Shown: positions 1 through 21,900 of the stretch, piece by piece
How positions within the stretch are numbered: the stretch's first letter is position 1
Layout: each line of letters opens with the position of its first letter
Assembly: GCA_964036155.1 (NCBI GenBank)
Contig: OZ038422.1
Location: 24,885,201 to 24,949,200, forward strand
Direction: 5' to 3'
From: Diploscapter coronatus
Lineage: Eukaryota; Nematoda; Chromadorea; Rhabditida; Rhabditidae
DNA length: 64,000 nucleotides
The notes under the pieces: generated by a model
What the model saw: the letters and a program-made list of their open reading frames with translations, nothing else
Databases searched by the model: none
Told to the model about the DNA's origin: nothing
Program-made: the position numbers and the translations under genes

Positions 1-969
1 AGCCTTTTTCCAAGAAATAATGAAAAATATTTACTTCCACGAGTTTTTCATGTTGCAATTCTTTCGTCATTAGTCCCGCATTTTTGACGAGGATTTGTTA
101 TTTATGCCAGGTAAGGAACAAGATATCATATGTCCGTAGATGTTTATTGTAACCTGGTCGTGATCTATTCGAGCTACCTAAACTTGTGTTCCTACATAAG
201 TTTTTTTTAGCTTTTAAACTTTCTGGGAAGTTTGAGGGTGGCGGTGCCATATAGAACTCATTTTTATGGCCTATGCATTATCATATGGCCAAAATTTTCA
301 ATCAAATATCGAATGCCGCTTAATACTCATTTCATGAGCGTATGCTTCATCATCTTATGACCTGAAAGTTCATTTCGGATTTCACGAAGAACTTTGGTTC
401 ACCAAAGCCTCGACCACTTTGCAAAATTTCGCTGTTAACATTGACCAAACAGTTGTTTTAGGGGTCTTGTATATCAGCCGTGTTCGTTTTGGTGGAAGAA
501 TTATTTGATGTTAGAGAAAAAATAATAGAAAGGTTAGAGAGTATGGGAAAAGGAGGGGAGGTTAGACAGAGAAAGAAAAGAAAAGAGCGTTTCTTCATTG
601 ACTCGCTTTTCATTGCTGCAACTTCCCCTTGCTTCTAGACAGTTGGTCCGGAAATTTCTCTCTGACTTACTTAAATCTCCTGCTTTCCACAATATTTTCA
701 CGTCTTTCTATTTCACGGAATCTCCAATTTTCACACTATCTCATCATTAATTTTTTCTTTGATTCTCTAAACTTGTCTGCTATTTCGTCATTTTTAGCTT
801 CTTTAGAATCGCCGATTCTTCAAGTTATCCGATTTTCACCGCATTTTCCATGTTATTCATTACACTTGTAAAAATACCAGGCATTTGATTCGGCTACCAC
901 AAAACACCGCCAACCACCTGATATCGAGTGAGGATTTTCGAAGTCCGGCTAAATCCAGGAGAAATCAGA
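1..969. other. 5' flank of the MOLO-1-like gene
   Basis: No exon could be supported here on either strand. Positions 480-620 are purine-rich, with GAGAGTATGGGAAAAGG-type sequence that recurs in other gene-poor parts of the window. The sequence just upstream of the start codon at 970 is presumably the promoter and 5' UTR of the next gene, but no defined element is visible. Confidence 0.4.
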
Positions 970-3900
970 ATGAGATCCGCGAAAATCCTCGTAGTCGGGA
1001 TTTTATTGATCGGATTAGCCACGGCCGAAGTCAATAAAAACCCCTGGACCCCAGGCCAATATCCAGGTATGAAACTTTATTGATTTATTCCAGTTTTATA
1101 TCACTTGGCTAATCAGCTTCCACTGATTCATAGAAAATTCAGAAACGTAAATGATTTTGTGATATCTTTTAAAGAATGCTTATAGGAGATGATAGATTTC
1201 TATTTAAGGAAAAGATCTTTTATTTTAAGACGTCCGAGGATCTACAGTTGATCAATGTCTGGCAGTTTTGCCAAAGAGTAAGAACAAGCTTTTCATCTGT
1301 GACCCGGATCGAGTTTTGAATAATAGTCAAGGTAAGCATAAGGAAAATCAGACATTTTTGCCGCTCAAAAAGTTTGCTCTTTCATATTTCGGACACTCGA
1401 GATTTGCTCAAGATTTTTGCATATACTCGGCACGTTTCTCTTCCTATAGTTTAGCATGGGATGAGAGGTTCTTTGTTCGACCACATGGCGAAAGATTCAT
1501 TAGAACCCACTTAAACCAAGTAGCGCTCCGATTCTATGCCATTTTATGCACACTTTTTAACGACGAAAATATGTGCAAAACGTTGAGATTTGCGGGGGCA
1601 CGCGATAAAAGATAAAATGTTCAATAAAAATGAAGTTTTACATTAAAGAATAAAATAAAATTTGAAATAAAGATTAAATCGTAGATGAAAATATTTTAGC
1701 GATGCATCTAAACCAACAATTGCATACATTGGCTACTCAGACACCATGTCATTGTCAAAGAAGATCGCAGTGCACGACGGGATTGGCAGGTAATTCAAAA
1801 AATAAACTAAGTTTTATTTCATTTGCGGGCTTCGATCGCGCACTCTCTCGGCTCGACCTTTGCCTCGTAAGAGCTCCAAAACAATCAATATCATCACTTC
1901 AATTTCAAAACAATCAATGATAAACAATAAACAAAAACACCCTTCTATTTCATTCTTTTTCGGCAAGGACCAATTCATTTAGCAAAGCTTTACTGTTTAT
2001 GCAATTTCAACTCAATGTTACTTTGCTAATTTTCTATCCAAAATTGGCCTTTATAAGAAAAGAAAATTTCTACCACAAATTAGCATATTATCAATGCAAA
2101 ATTGATCGAATTTTCTATGTTGCGCACCTACAACAAATTATCTTCCAACCATGCATAGCACGTGAGGGTTGGATAAACCTATCATAGAGGTCTAAGCTTG
2201 GACAGACACACAAACTCAACGAAATACTAATTGTTTAGATTTAGATTTAGATGAAGGTCAATGGTATGCTCAAAAACCGGTAATAATCATGCGCGTATTT
2301 TAATAGGCGACTTCGCGAAACCGATTTCATTAAAATTGTGATGGTGATTTAGGGATCAGCACTGATTTCAGTATTTGCTATAATCTGCAATCCTTTCACA
2401 AATGCACTCGTTGCAATTATGCATGGTGTTGGGTGAATAATTTCTTGAAACTTATCTAAAAATAGACCAACTCGATAGAAATCTGATCTCTGATCATCGG
2501 AAAAATCGCTGAGATTTACGATTTTTTGGTCCTTGCCGTTTACAAATGAGTGAATCAATTAGAGGTTGATGAAAAGTCGGGAATAATCCCAAATAAAAAG
2601 CTTATTTCCGGTGGCGCAAGTGCTCTAAATATTTGGTTCCCCCTAAATATGCTCAACACGTAAACATATGACCAAATTGCTATGAATAGAGGAGAACTAT
2701 GTTGTAAAATTTCTCGAGTTAGACTTGTTAACTATGTTAAATATTTGGAGCAGCGGATACGGAGCAATAAAATAAAAAAATATGCTGCCGAATTTTTCTA
2801 GTTAAATTTGCTAAATTAATAAAGCAATGCTATCGTGTTATGTTCATGTTAGAATAATCAACATTCTGAAAACGATGAAAAAATATTTTTAATTATGCAA
2901 CTTATAAAATTTAGGCACTGACAGCGAAGATTTTCATGGATTTATTGTTTCTGTGGCCATTGTTAAAAATCTCCAAATGCAGATGCATTCTCCTAGTGAA
3001 GCGTAAGTTGGAATTTTTAATTATTATTTTTTTAAATTTTAATTTTGAGCCTTCTAATTTTCTCTGACTTAGAAAAGACATGCAATATTTCTTCTAAATT
3101 CTTTTGTAATATGTCATATCGTGGATTACTTTTGCCGAGTTAATCTCTGTTTGATGTAAAATTATTACTCTCTCACGAAGAAAGTTAATCCAGAAAGGAT
3201 TTAGAGCGACTAGAGAATCATTATTCATATGGTTAAGAAGGGGGAAGTAAAACTGCCTCTCATATATTTTATTTCATCCCGAGAAATGCACGAAATCGAA
3301 AGAATAACCAAAACTAAAAAGAAATCGGATACTCTAGGATAGACTTAAAATGGATGAAGAAATCTAAATCTGACCATAGAAGTCCAGAAATATCAGATAG
3401 CATATCTTTATCTGGGGCTATATTTGGAAAGATTAACTTTTTCTCAGCGGGAAAAATGATAAAGTCCGATATATAAGATGGATTTGATACTTATGAGGTC
3501 TAGAGGTTTTATGCTGAAGGGTTAAAGTAGCTATTCTAAAAAAATACTGATTACCAAATATTTTTTTCTTAAAATATTTCACTCAAAATTGTTATTTTTC
3601 TGGTTGCAAAACATTTACTATTTGCTTACAAAACTACGATAATTTCCAGCCAACAAACCGAACGAGCTGAATTTTTCACTCGAACGTTGGAAGGAAGGTG
3701 GGCCCTTGGTGACTGCGGTAATTCAGTGATCATCTTTGTTTGGGAACATTATAAAAAGGCAAGTCTGGGAATTTTAAATTTCATAAAAATTCCAAATATC
3801 GCACTCCAATAAATATCTTTGTCGGGATATTTGATAATGCTTTAAAAATTGAAACACAGCTTTTTTTTTTTGAATAATTTAATTTGAATTTTTTAAGTAA

Positions 3901-6900
3901 AGTGAATTTTCAGATGATAATCTGGCCTGCAAGGTTAGCCGAGAAATACATTACTGTTGAAGAGAGGAAAAATATCCTCGGGAAAGTTAATGGGCTCGTG
4001 CAAACGGATAAATGGCATGAGGCGATTTCTCAGGTCATAGGCAAGTTGGACTTCATGCTTTTATTTCCGATACTCTCCTAAATATTCGATTATTCTAGAG
4101 TCAGCTTAGAGACCGCGAGGCACGAGACAAGGAGAAATAGTGTGGCAAAGGGTGTCTTACTCTACCATCCCTACCCTATCTTGTCTTGTCTATGTCGCGC
4201 GATTTCTAAATAACTCGTTAAAGTTGATATCCACAATTATTGAATAGATTTTCTAAGAATTAATTATTCTAAAGCTAATCTTCGCCATCTTTTCAAATAT
4301 GTTTCAAATTATCTGAAGTTGGAAACCTTGAGGCTTTATCGTTGTGGCTGATATAGCAATTTTTGAAAGAAAATATTTTCAGAGGAAGTGAAGAAAGAGC
4401 TCAACGGCATGCCTCAGGAAAAAGTCGACACCGGCACTTTGAGCTTCATGGCATCGGTTCTAGCGGCTGTATTTTTGACGCTATTTATTACATGTAAGTT
4501 TCAAACAAATACTTGAACTAATATGACGAAAAAATGACAATCGTAGTGTCTGTGAATTTATATTTCATCCCGAATTAATTTTTAAGACATTTTACAAATT
4601 ATCTATCATTTCAATGCGGTTTTTGATTCTGAATTTTTATGTCTAGAAATTTTTGAAACATATTTCTGTGTCGCATTTTTTCGAATTTCGCCACCTTTGT
4701 GAGTATCAGATTGCAACTTGTCAGTCATTCCAAAAATTCACCTCGAGCTTTCCGAAAAGAAAAAAAATGAGGTTAAAGCTGAGGTTTTAAAGGTGAAGTT
4801 AGGTTTCATTTTAAGGGGAATGAAGAATTTTTGAAGAAAGGAATGATAGTTCGTCAATAATTTCCTGTTGCATTTCTAAAAAAAACCTGACTCTATCATC
4901 TCGAAAGTATCGAATAATTCAAAAGAAATTATCTAATGTACCATATCTTGAAACATAACCTGAAACAATGATATTGAATAATCTTCTCTTAGATTTCTGC
5001 AAATTTGGTCTTTGAATCCCACTAAATTCCCAGAACAACCAATCTGCAAATTCACTTATCACAATCCCGTGTATCTGACAATTTATCATTGGTCTGATGA
5101 CTTGCTACACAGCGCAAAATATTATCGTTAATAAGACTAGAGATATGCCAGACTTTTTTCAACGTCTATGCTTTATCACTAAATTAGAGATGTTCATCAG
5201 ATTATTATGCCAATCGTCTTTTAAGTTGTAGCTTTATCATTGAATTCCTGAATGTAGCACCTGATCGGCGTGGAAGTGCAGGCGAGGAAATAGTATGGGA
5301 AATTCAAGAGATAAAAGAGGTCGTAGTGAGAAATAGTGAGGTGTTTTGAGAAATAATAGGGGGTTTTGGGAGAACGCAAAATATGTTAAACGAGAAAATA
5401 GTAAAGTATTTTGAGAGATTGGAAAAAGAGGTCAGACGAAGATCAGCTCGAGATCTTGACAAGATGTAAGCGTTGGAGAGCATCAGAGATTGACACTAAC
5501 AAATGAGCGAGAGCTGACGGAAAGAAGAGTGATTGATTGAAGTTGATCGAAGCGGGAGAGGGTGGGTCAGGGGAAGCGAGCTTCCGGATTTTGAGAGAAA
5601 ACATTGGATATCGAAAGATTTATCCGGGAAAATTTAATTGGAGCCAATTTTACTAGAAGAAAAAAAATGAGTAACTGAAGTCAGAAGAATCATGATTTTC
5701 ATCTCATTTTGCAATATGCCTTAGAGCAATTTCAATTTTTCGAATATTATCGTAAACTCTGAAGTTAACTATTGACCAACTGAGTTCGAGGTAATTACCC
5801 CAATTATCTAACTAATAGGCCTAATTAAGGTTGCGTCTGCGCATTTCGATGTTGTGGCAACATGAAAGCCGACCGAAGACCGAAGCATGTTCAAAGGACG
5901 ATTGAACGAGTCGATAGCCTAAAGGCTGTGGTAGTCCGGCGGGGATCACAGCTAAGGAGGTAATTATGTCGAAGAATTAATTGACAACTATCGTTAACTA
6001 CCCTAAATTTAATTATTACTAATTACGTTGGTCAAATTATAGATCGATAAGTCGATCGCCAAAATTCGCAAACAATCCAGCCAGATTCTACCCGGCGGAA
6101 CCAACCACGATGGTTTGATCTCAAAACGACGAAAACTGCCTTTCACTTCACAAACTTGTCAAAATCGATGATTTCTGAACATCAAATAACACAGAAAACG
6201 GTTCAAGCACTTTCCAAATATGCTATATTTAGTTCCCAAATTTCGGATACCGTAATCCCAATAATTTGAGAGTACGGTATTTTATGTGTTAGTTTTCCCA
6301 ATATTTTATGATTATCTCATAGTTTGCTCCTATTTTAAGCCATACATTATCATATCTGAATCAAAAATCCAATTTTCATACGGGTTTTCATACATTTACC
6401 ATTGAAACTTATTTTATTGCAAAGGTTTTGCAGGAATAAATCATTCTTAATCAAGAAAATCATTATATTTCGCAAGATTCCGCTAACATTCTTCAACTTT
6501 AATGTCCGTGTAAAATTCCCGATTTTCGTTGTTTTATCGCTGGTGTAAAATTGTTAACAAAGCCCCTCAATTGAGCTTTAATTAGGAGAAAATTGGCGAG
6601 AATCGTAAAACCCTGGACGAAATCGAGAGATATCCCAGCCATTTTTCCCAACCTATCCTTTATCATAGGGTCATATTATAATCGCTGTCTGAGGATTCTG
6701 ATTATTCAATAGTCCAAGTGTCGCTAAACTAGTGGTTTTTATTGACCTCAGACTTTTCAGCCACTAGCTAAAATCCCTTCTTCGATTCTTGCACTTGCTC
6801 TAACTCATTCTTCAAACCACTCGTCACTTCTACTTGACCATAATCGATTCTTGCAATTTTTCTGGCTAATTATCACCTATTCATCTTCATTTTTCAGCGT

Positions 6901-8019
6901 CAGGCTTCAGAATCTTCGAAATGACGTCGAAACTGAATACCGTAGAATTTGAAGACTTGAGGATGCAGACGACGTCTGATCAGGACGAATTCGAATTGGA
7001 TCTGGATCATTTGAAGGTAAACCTGATTCTTAATAGATCAATAAAATTTGCGGACTTTAGATCGACCCCTCTGGATCTTCTTTCCAAGACTATCTCCCAG
7101 GATCTCCCGACTCTTCCGGATATCTCACAACATCTCCGGTGATGTCGAACTCAGGTCAAAGAGAAAGGCAAATTAGGCATCCCAGATAATTCGCTACTTC
7201 GTTACCTATGAAATAGTATTGAAAAATCCTTTTTCTTCTTCGTTTCATCAGCCTCTTAGCTATGAGTTACGAAGTCAAATTATCCAAGTTGCCGACAAAT
7301 CGTAAAACGCAGACATCGTGACATAACATTGACAAAATATTATAGGGAAAATATTGTGTCATAATGTCATGTGATCTAAATAATTTCTGGAGAAATGCCC
7401 ACAAAATTTAAAAATTTGAGATTTTAGAGTCCGAACAAACCGACGAAATTCACGAAGATGATCTGAACTCGACAACGATTCATCTATCAGCGGACTGCTT
7501 CACTACTCCCGTCAAGAAGTACAGGAAACGGAGTCTGGGGTAGGATTGATTTTTCGGCGAATTTTTAAAATTGGCTCTCTCTAAAATAACTTTTCCTCAA
7601 TTTTCTAAAGGTTGTCTTTTCTAGAACTACTCAAAATTGACCTTTCTTTTATTCTCTAAAATGAATTTTTTAGGAAGAGATCTGACGAAGAGTTCATTTC
7701 ATCTGAAGGAGTTTCCCTTGGTCTGTCGCCGCCGCTTTTGAAAAAGGTTCGACTTTTTGGTTGATCAGACAAACATTTAGATTTATTTTAGCGGTACATT
7801 AAAAATGAGGAAGATGCGGTGATTTGCCCAGTTTTGGCGGCTCCTAGAGCTCCAGCTAGACTGCAGAGTTTTATTGAAGCGAAATTCGACCTGCACTTTC
7901 CATTGAAACCCATCAAACTCATCGATATTTTCGAAGATGGTAAGATTTGAACAACTTTCAATTTCAATTTTTTCAATAAATGGAAATTTTTAGAATTGCA
8001 TGGCGAAATGAGAAATTGA
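970..8019 (+). CDS. MOLO-1/TPM-domain type I membrane protein
   Basis: Spliced model: 970-1066, 1230-1331, 1700-1789, 2915-3002, 3650-3758, 3914-4040, 4383-4493, 6898-7016, 7430-7539, 7674-7746, 7792-7939, 7994-8019. It is in phase throughout and gives about 399 aa. Residues 1-20 form a signal peptide (MRSAKILVVGILLIGLATA). The ectodomain has the family marks: YPG near the start, an FICDPDRVL segment, a CHC...C cluster, WALGDCGNS and AEKYIT. A transmembrane helix (about residues 223-241, FMASVLAAVFLTLFIT) follows. This layout is that of nematode MOLO-1, an auxiliary protein of levamisole-sensitive acetylcholine receptors; that role is inferred from family only. The last five exons add an acidic cytoplasmic tail of about 158 aa after a 2.4-kb intron. 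They could instead be a separate gene starting at the ATG at 6921, because the acceptor at 6897 would also suit trans-splicing. Two introns (after 3758 and 4040) start with GC. A possible AATAAA signal lies at 8179-8184. Confidence 0.75.
4494..6897 (+). other. long intron of the MOLO-1-like gene
   Basis: This 2.4-kb gap lies between the transmembrane exon and the tail exons. Most is AT-rich and featureless. 5280-5420 holds purine-rich sequence with several AAATAGT words. 5830-5960 is a GC-richer island with several short self-complementary stems and is discussed among the findings. No protein-coding exon was seen. Confidence 0.4.
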
Positions 8020-9644
8020 ATGGTCCATTATATATTGCTAAATGGTTTTGCTGAATGTGCAATGGGAGTTTACGATTTTCGTCATAGACTTATTCTTTTA
8101 GGATTTTCTTATTTTTATGATTTATTTCGTATTTCTTATACCGTGGCCAACAAAAACGGTGTTTGTCAAAGAAACAACAATAAAGCATATCTCATGAAAT
8201 TGTGAAACACATCGAAAATCGAAGAAAGAAAACTGCTAGACTAGATTCGATTGACTAATAATTTGTAAAGAAAGTTTGTCTTTTCGAGTGAAATTTTGAC
8301 TGACTTCAATAATTTACAACTTTCCGATGAGTGCAGATAATGAGCAAGCTCAAAATTTGTCGAGAAATTCAAGAAGTTGGAAAATTAGGCACTAAAATAC
8401 CGTATTCAAAATTTGTATTTGAAAATAGATTAGTTTCTTTCATGTCTTAAGTTTTAGATGTTTCGGTCAAATATAAAAATTTGAATACGGCATGAAACCC
8501 AAGAAACATCGATTTTATATCAAATCCCTAAATCGAAAATACAACGAGAGAATTATGACATTCGAGGCAAGTCATTTACACAATGCGCAAGAGAAATTCG
8601 AACATTTTGAAAATTCAAGAAAAATGTTGCGTAAAAATGGAAAAATGTGGAGTTTTAACGCTCATTCAATAGGAAAATGATCCCCGTAACTTACAATACA
8701 AGAGAGCTTTACAGACTCAATTTTATCCAGAAAAATAAATTGATATATTAGAAAAAAAAAATCCCGCTTTGCTATACCAAATATAGCAGCCTGTTATTGG
8801 AAATTGGATATAAATTTTCAGAAAGTCCCAAAATGAAAAGATAAAACAGTTGATAAAGGATAGGTAAGGTTTGATTGAGTAAAATATTCTGGAAAATTAG
8901 CACAATATACCTATCCTAATATGAAACTATTAGATGCCCGTAATTTGAAGAAGACAGTCTTCGTAACAACACAGAATATTCCGAGGCATTAATTAATTTG
9001 GAATAATATCAGATTACAATATACCGAATCTCTGATAATTTCTAACGCACTATTTGGAAAATATGTAGCAAAAATTCGGTATGTTAGCATTCAACTAGTG
9101 TCGAGAATTATCATTTTGGTAATTTGTGATAGGAAATTAGCATTATTTATAGACCTGCGTGATCTACTCATTAACCCTTATCATACTAGCGGTATAAATC
9201 TTAAATTCGTGTACCGTAATCGTCTAATAAAAGGCAATCATAGACTAGTAAAAACTTAAAAATTGGCGCAATTTAGAATTTCTTACTATCCTATGATTTT
9301 AATTGTAAGTAACCTGATATTAGACGATAAATGGTACAAATTCTAAAGGTTGAAATAGAAATTGTAAATTTTCAGAAAATAGCAAGTTTCCAAATAAACG
9401 ATCAAAATATTATCTTCTGAAAATTTAAATAGAAAATCCCTGATTTTAGCTAAAAATTCTCGAAATATAATTTTTATTGAAATAGCTGATTTTAAAATCC
9501 TCACTACTCATGAGCCATGACGTCTTGCAACGCCTAATCGGTTGAAATCCCATTTGCACTGCGCATTGTCTGCAGTTATCGTAGTTCCAGGTTGAAATGA
9601 GGCTACAATAACCCGGAACATAATTGAAACATTCAAACAGCCAT
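8020..9644. other. convergent intergenic region
   Basis: 3' flanks of the MOLO-1-like gene (plus) and the galactosyltransferase gene (minus) face each other here. Apart from a poly(A)-signal-like AATAAA at 8179 and a cysteine-rich open frame on the minus strand overlapping the galactosyltransferase last exon (about 9480-9667), no feature was recognised. Confidence 0.4.
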
Positions 9645-18980
<9,336 letters not shown>

Positions 18981-21900
18981 TTGCTGCTCGTGAGGCGGAC
19001 CGGCAAAAACCGGCTCAGGGGTGGATTGTCTCGATCTCTCGTCTATTCCTTATCCTTGATCTGTTTTCGTGAAGATTCGCTGGATAAGTGGGGAGAGGAG
19101 GAGGAAATAATCGAATCTTCGGCCCGGAATATTTGCGAATAATAATCCACCGCGCTAGACGATAAACTCAAGTGCCGATAAATAGATGAATGATATATCC
19201 GACTACAAGATGAATCAGACAGGAACTGGTAGAGACAGGAGAAGTTAGATCTGGAAACGGGGCGGGGTCTTGCCAGAGTGTACAATAACTTTCCCTCTGT
19301 CTTCCTTGTAGACTGCCGCTCGATTTTTAGGATTATAGAGAGTAGGTAAATAATGAAACAATAGCCACACGAACGCGCGAGACGACCCTAAAGATGAGTA
19401 GTTTCATCAGGTGAAAAAATCCCGAAGTAAAATACGATTTGGACGAAAAATGAGCAAATTACGGTAACTTTCAACGCCAAAGTTCGGAAAAAGTCGTGTT
19501 TACAGAAGGTCCAATGAGCTCGAAAAATGTTACGAGTTGAGGTGGTAAGATGATAAGGAAAGACAGTTTTTCTAGAGTTAGGTAAATAGAGAGTTGTAAA
19601 AACTTTGGGTAAATTTATATGAAATTTGGTTTGGGTGTTAAAAACTAAAGATTTTTTCTCGTGGAAAGCAAATAGATAGTTGCAAATTTCGTGAAAACAA
19701 ATGGTCTGAAGTTTGGTTTAGGTGCTAAGATATTGTAAAGATGACGTTATTCACGGGAGAAAGTAAATAGTGTAGTGAATTTTAGGAAAAATAAGTCCAC
19801 TTTCAGTTAAAATGAGAAATTTTGGGTGAGGGGTACGCAAGATATAATTTTTTTAATAGAAATTTGATACATAGAGGGTACGCAACAAGATTTTAGCGGA
19901 ACATTTAGCCTCAAAGGAGGTACGCTCAGGAATTTTAGCATAAGCACTGCCTAGGTCTGGAAACAAGAGAAAGTCGCGAATTTTTCCAAAACTGCGTGAA
20001 TTCCAACATTTTGGCAAAAAATTAGTGAAAACAATGTTCTTTGGCTGATCTCACGTCTCCACTCTAGCAAAGAGTGCGAGAAGAAAGTGTTTTCGGTCCC
20101 TCTAGCCACTGCCACTCGGCATGGCGCGGGGATGTCTACTATTCTCGACAAGGAGAGCACAGAGTGCTCTAAAAGAATACCTGCAAAAGTGTGGTTGGGT
20201 GAAAGATTGGCGGGAAAAGGAGACACGCTTCGCAAAAAATACCTGCGCAAGCATGACGCAAGATAGTGAAAAAAGCACACCGGTACAAATGAATGATGTA
20301 ATCATTGGAAGAAAAATAGTTATATGATAAGCATAGAATAACAAAATGAATATAATGCGACGCACACACACGCACAATTTGATGAAAATACCCAAGGTAA
20401 TAAATGGAAAACCACTTGAGAAAGGAAGTGTTCGATATTTGTGATGTCAATGGAGTACTCATATGAATGGGAAGTATGCGTCACAATTGCAGAAGGCATG
20501 ATTTCGGCAAAAATGCCGCATAGTCTATCAACAATAAAGTGCGTACACATTGTTCCTTTGTGGAATGGGGAAAGATAGAAATTGAACGGGAAAAACTTAA
20601 TGGCAATTGAACAGTGAAAGCATATGAAAGTATGCGGTTGATGCTGGAATGGGAATGCTTGAAGGTGCTTGAACCCAACAGAGAGAATGTGTACATACAT
20701 ACTTACTGTTTATGTTCGAACATCGAGATTCGAAAAGCTTAAAATTCCGAACAGCTTAGCTTTAGCGTCTCGTAACCTTTGTAAAGTTTTAGGATTTCTG
20801 AAAGAATTTGGCATGCATTGTAGAAAACGATAGGGCTTACAAGATGGTATGAAATTTTCGGTTCTTTTCTAAAGTTAAAGTCTCATAATTGTCAATAAAT
20901 ATTAGAATATCCACACGATTTATTCATAGAACTAGAGAATTATGAGATCTACAAAATTATCTAAAGTTTGGACACCCTTACATAGAGCCTTTCAAAACTA
21001 CAACATCTTCAAAATAACATGCAATTCTTGGATGATAGATATTTTGTTGAGAAAGTTGCAGAGTAATAATGAAGAGAAAGTAATAGCTGTTACAAAATGT
21101 CTAAGTAACTTTTGTTTGTTTTCACAATAGCGCATATTACTGGGATCGAGATAATTGGGCAATTATCCAGTGAATTGTTTACTTATGAATAGAGAAGAAA
21201 AGCTCTTATGAACAGAAAGAAAAAAAGCGTCTCGGGGCTAAATTGTCCACTAGTCGACTAGTTGCGTAATGGCACGGAAGAGAAAAAGCAACTGCAAAGC
21301 GCAGCACGGTTTTTCAGGCGGAAAACAAAAAAGTGCAACTGCCGTATGGCTTTTTCTGAAAGAACAATCACTAGTCATCACGTTAACGTGACGATAAGAG
21401 TGGAAGAGTAAAAGTCGCAGATGTGCAGTGTCGTATAAAGTCGGAATTCAGTGATCTCTATGCTTTATCATTACGATGATCGATATTAGTAAAGTCTCAA
21501 AGATTTTTCGTAATTGGCATTAAAGATTGAGTTGTGAAGATGACAAGTTCAGGTTCAGATTTCAAGAATTTCAAGTTTCTTAGGTTAGGCTGAAACACTT
21601 TCTGTAATGGTTAAGCATAGTAGGAATATAAACGGCTTGGATATTTGAAAATCTGAATCTCTCACACTGTTGTAAGGTAGGGATGTAAAACAGGCCGGTA
21701 TATTTGAAAAGTTCAAGAATCTGTGTTTGAAAAGCTTGCACGATTCGATTTTGAATAGGTTATAGGTTCAAGAGGATGAGTAATTGCCAACTAGCTATGA
21801 AAAGGCTAATGCACTATACAGAAAATGAGAGGGAGCGAGAGAAATGAAGAAATAAAGATAGCGTTTGGATCTAATAGCGAAAAAAAGAAGCAGATAAAAA

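Noticed and set aside
19951..20700. Overlapping open frames of 97-126 codons on the minus strand
   Set aside because: They lie in three competing frames, are low in complexity, have no coherent splice sites and resemble no family; they look like chance openings in biased sequence.
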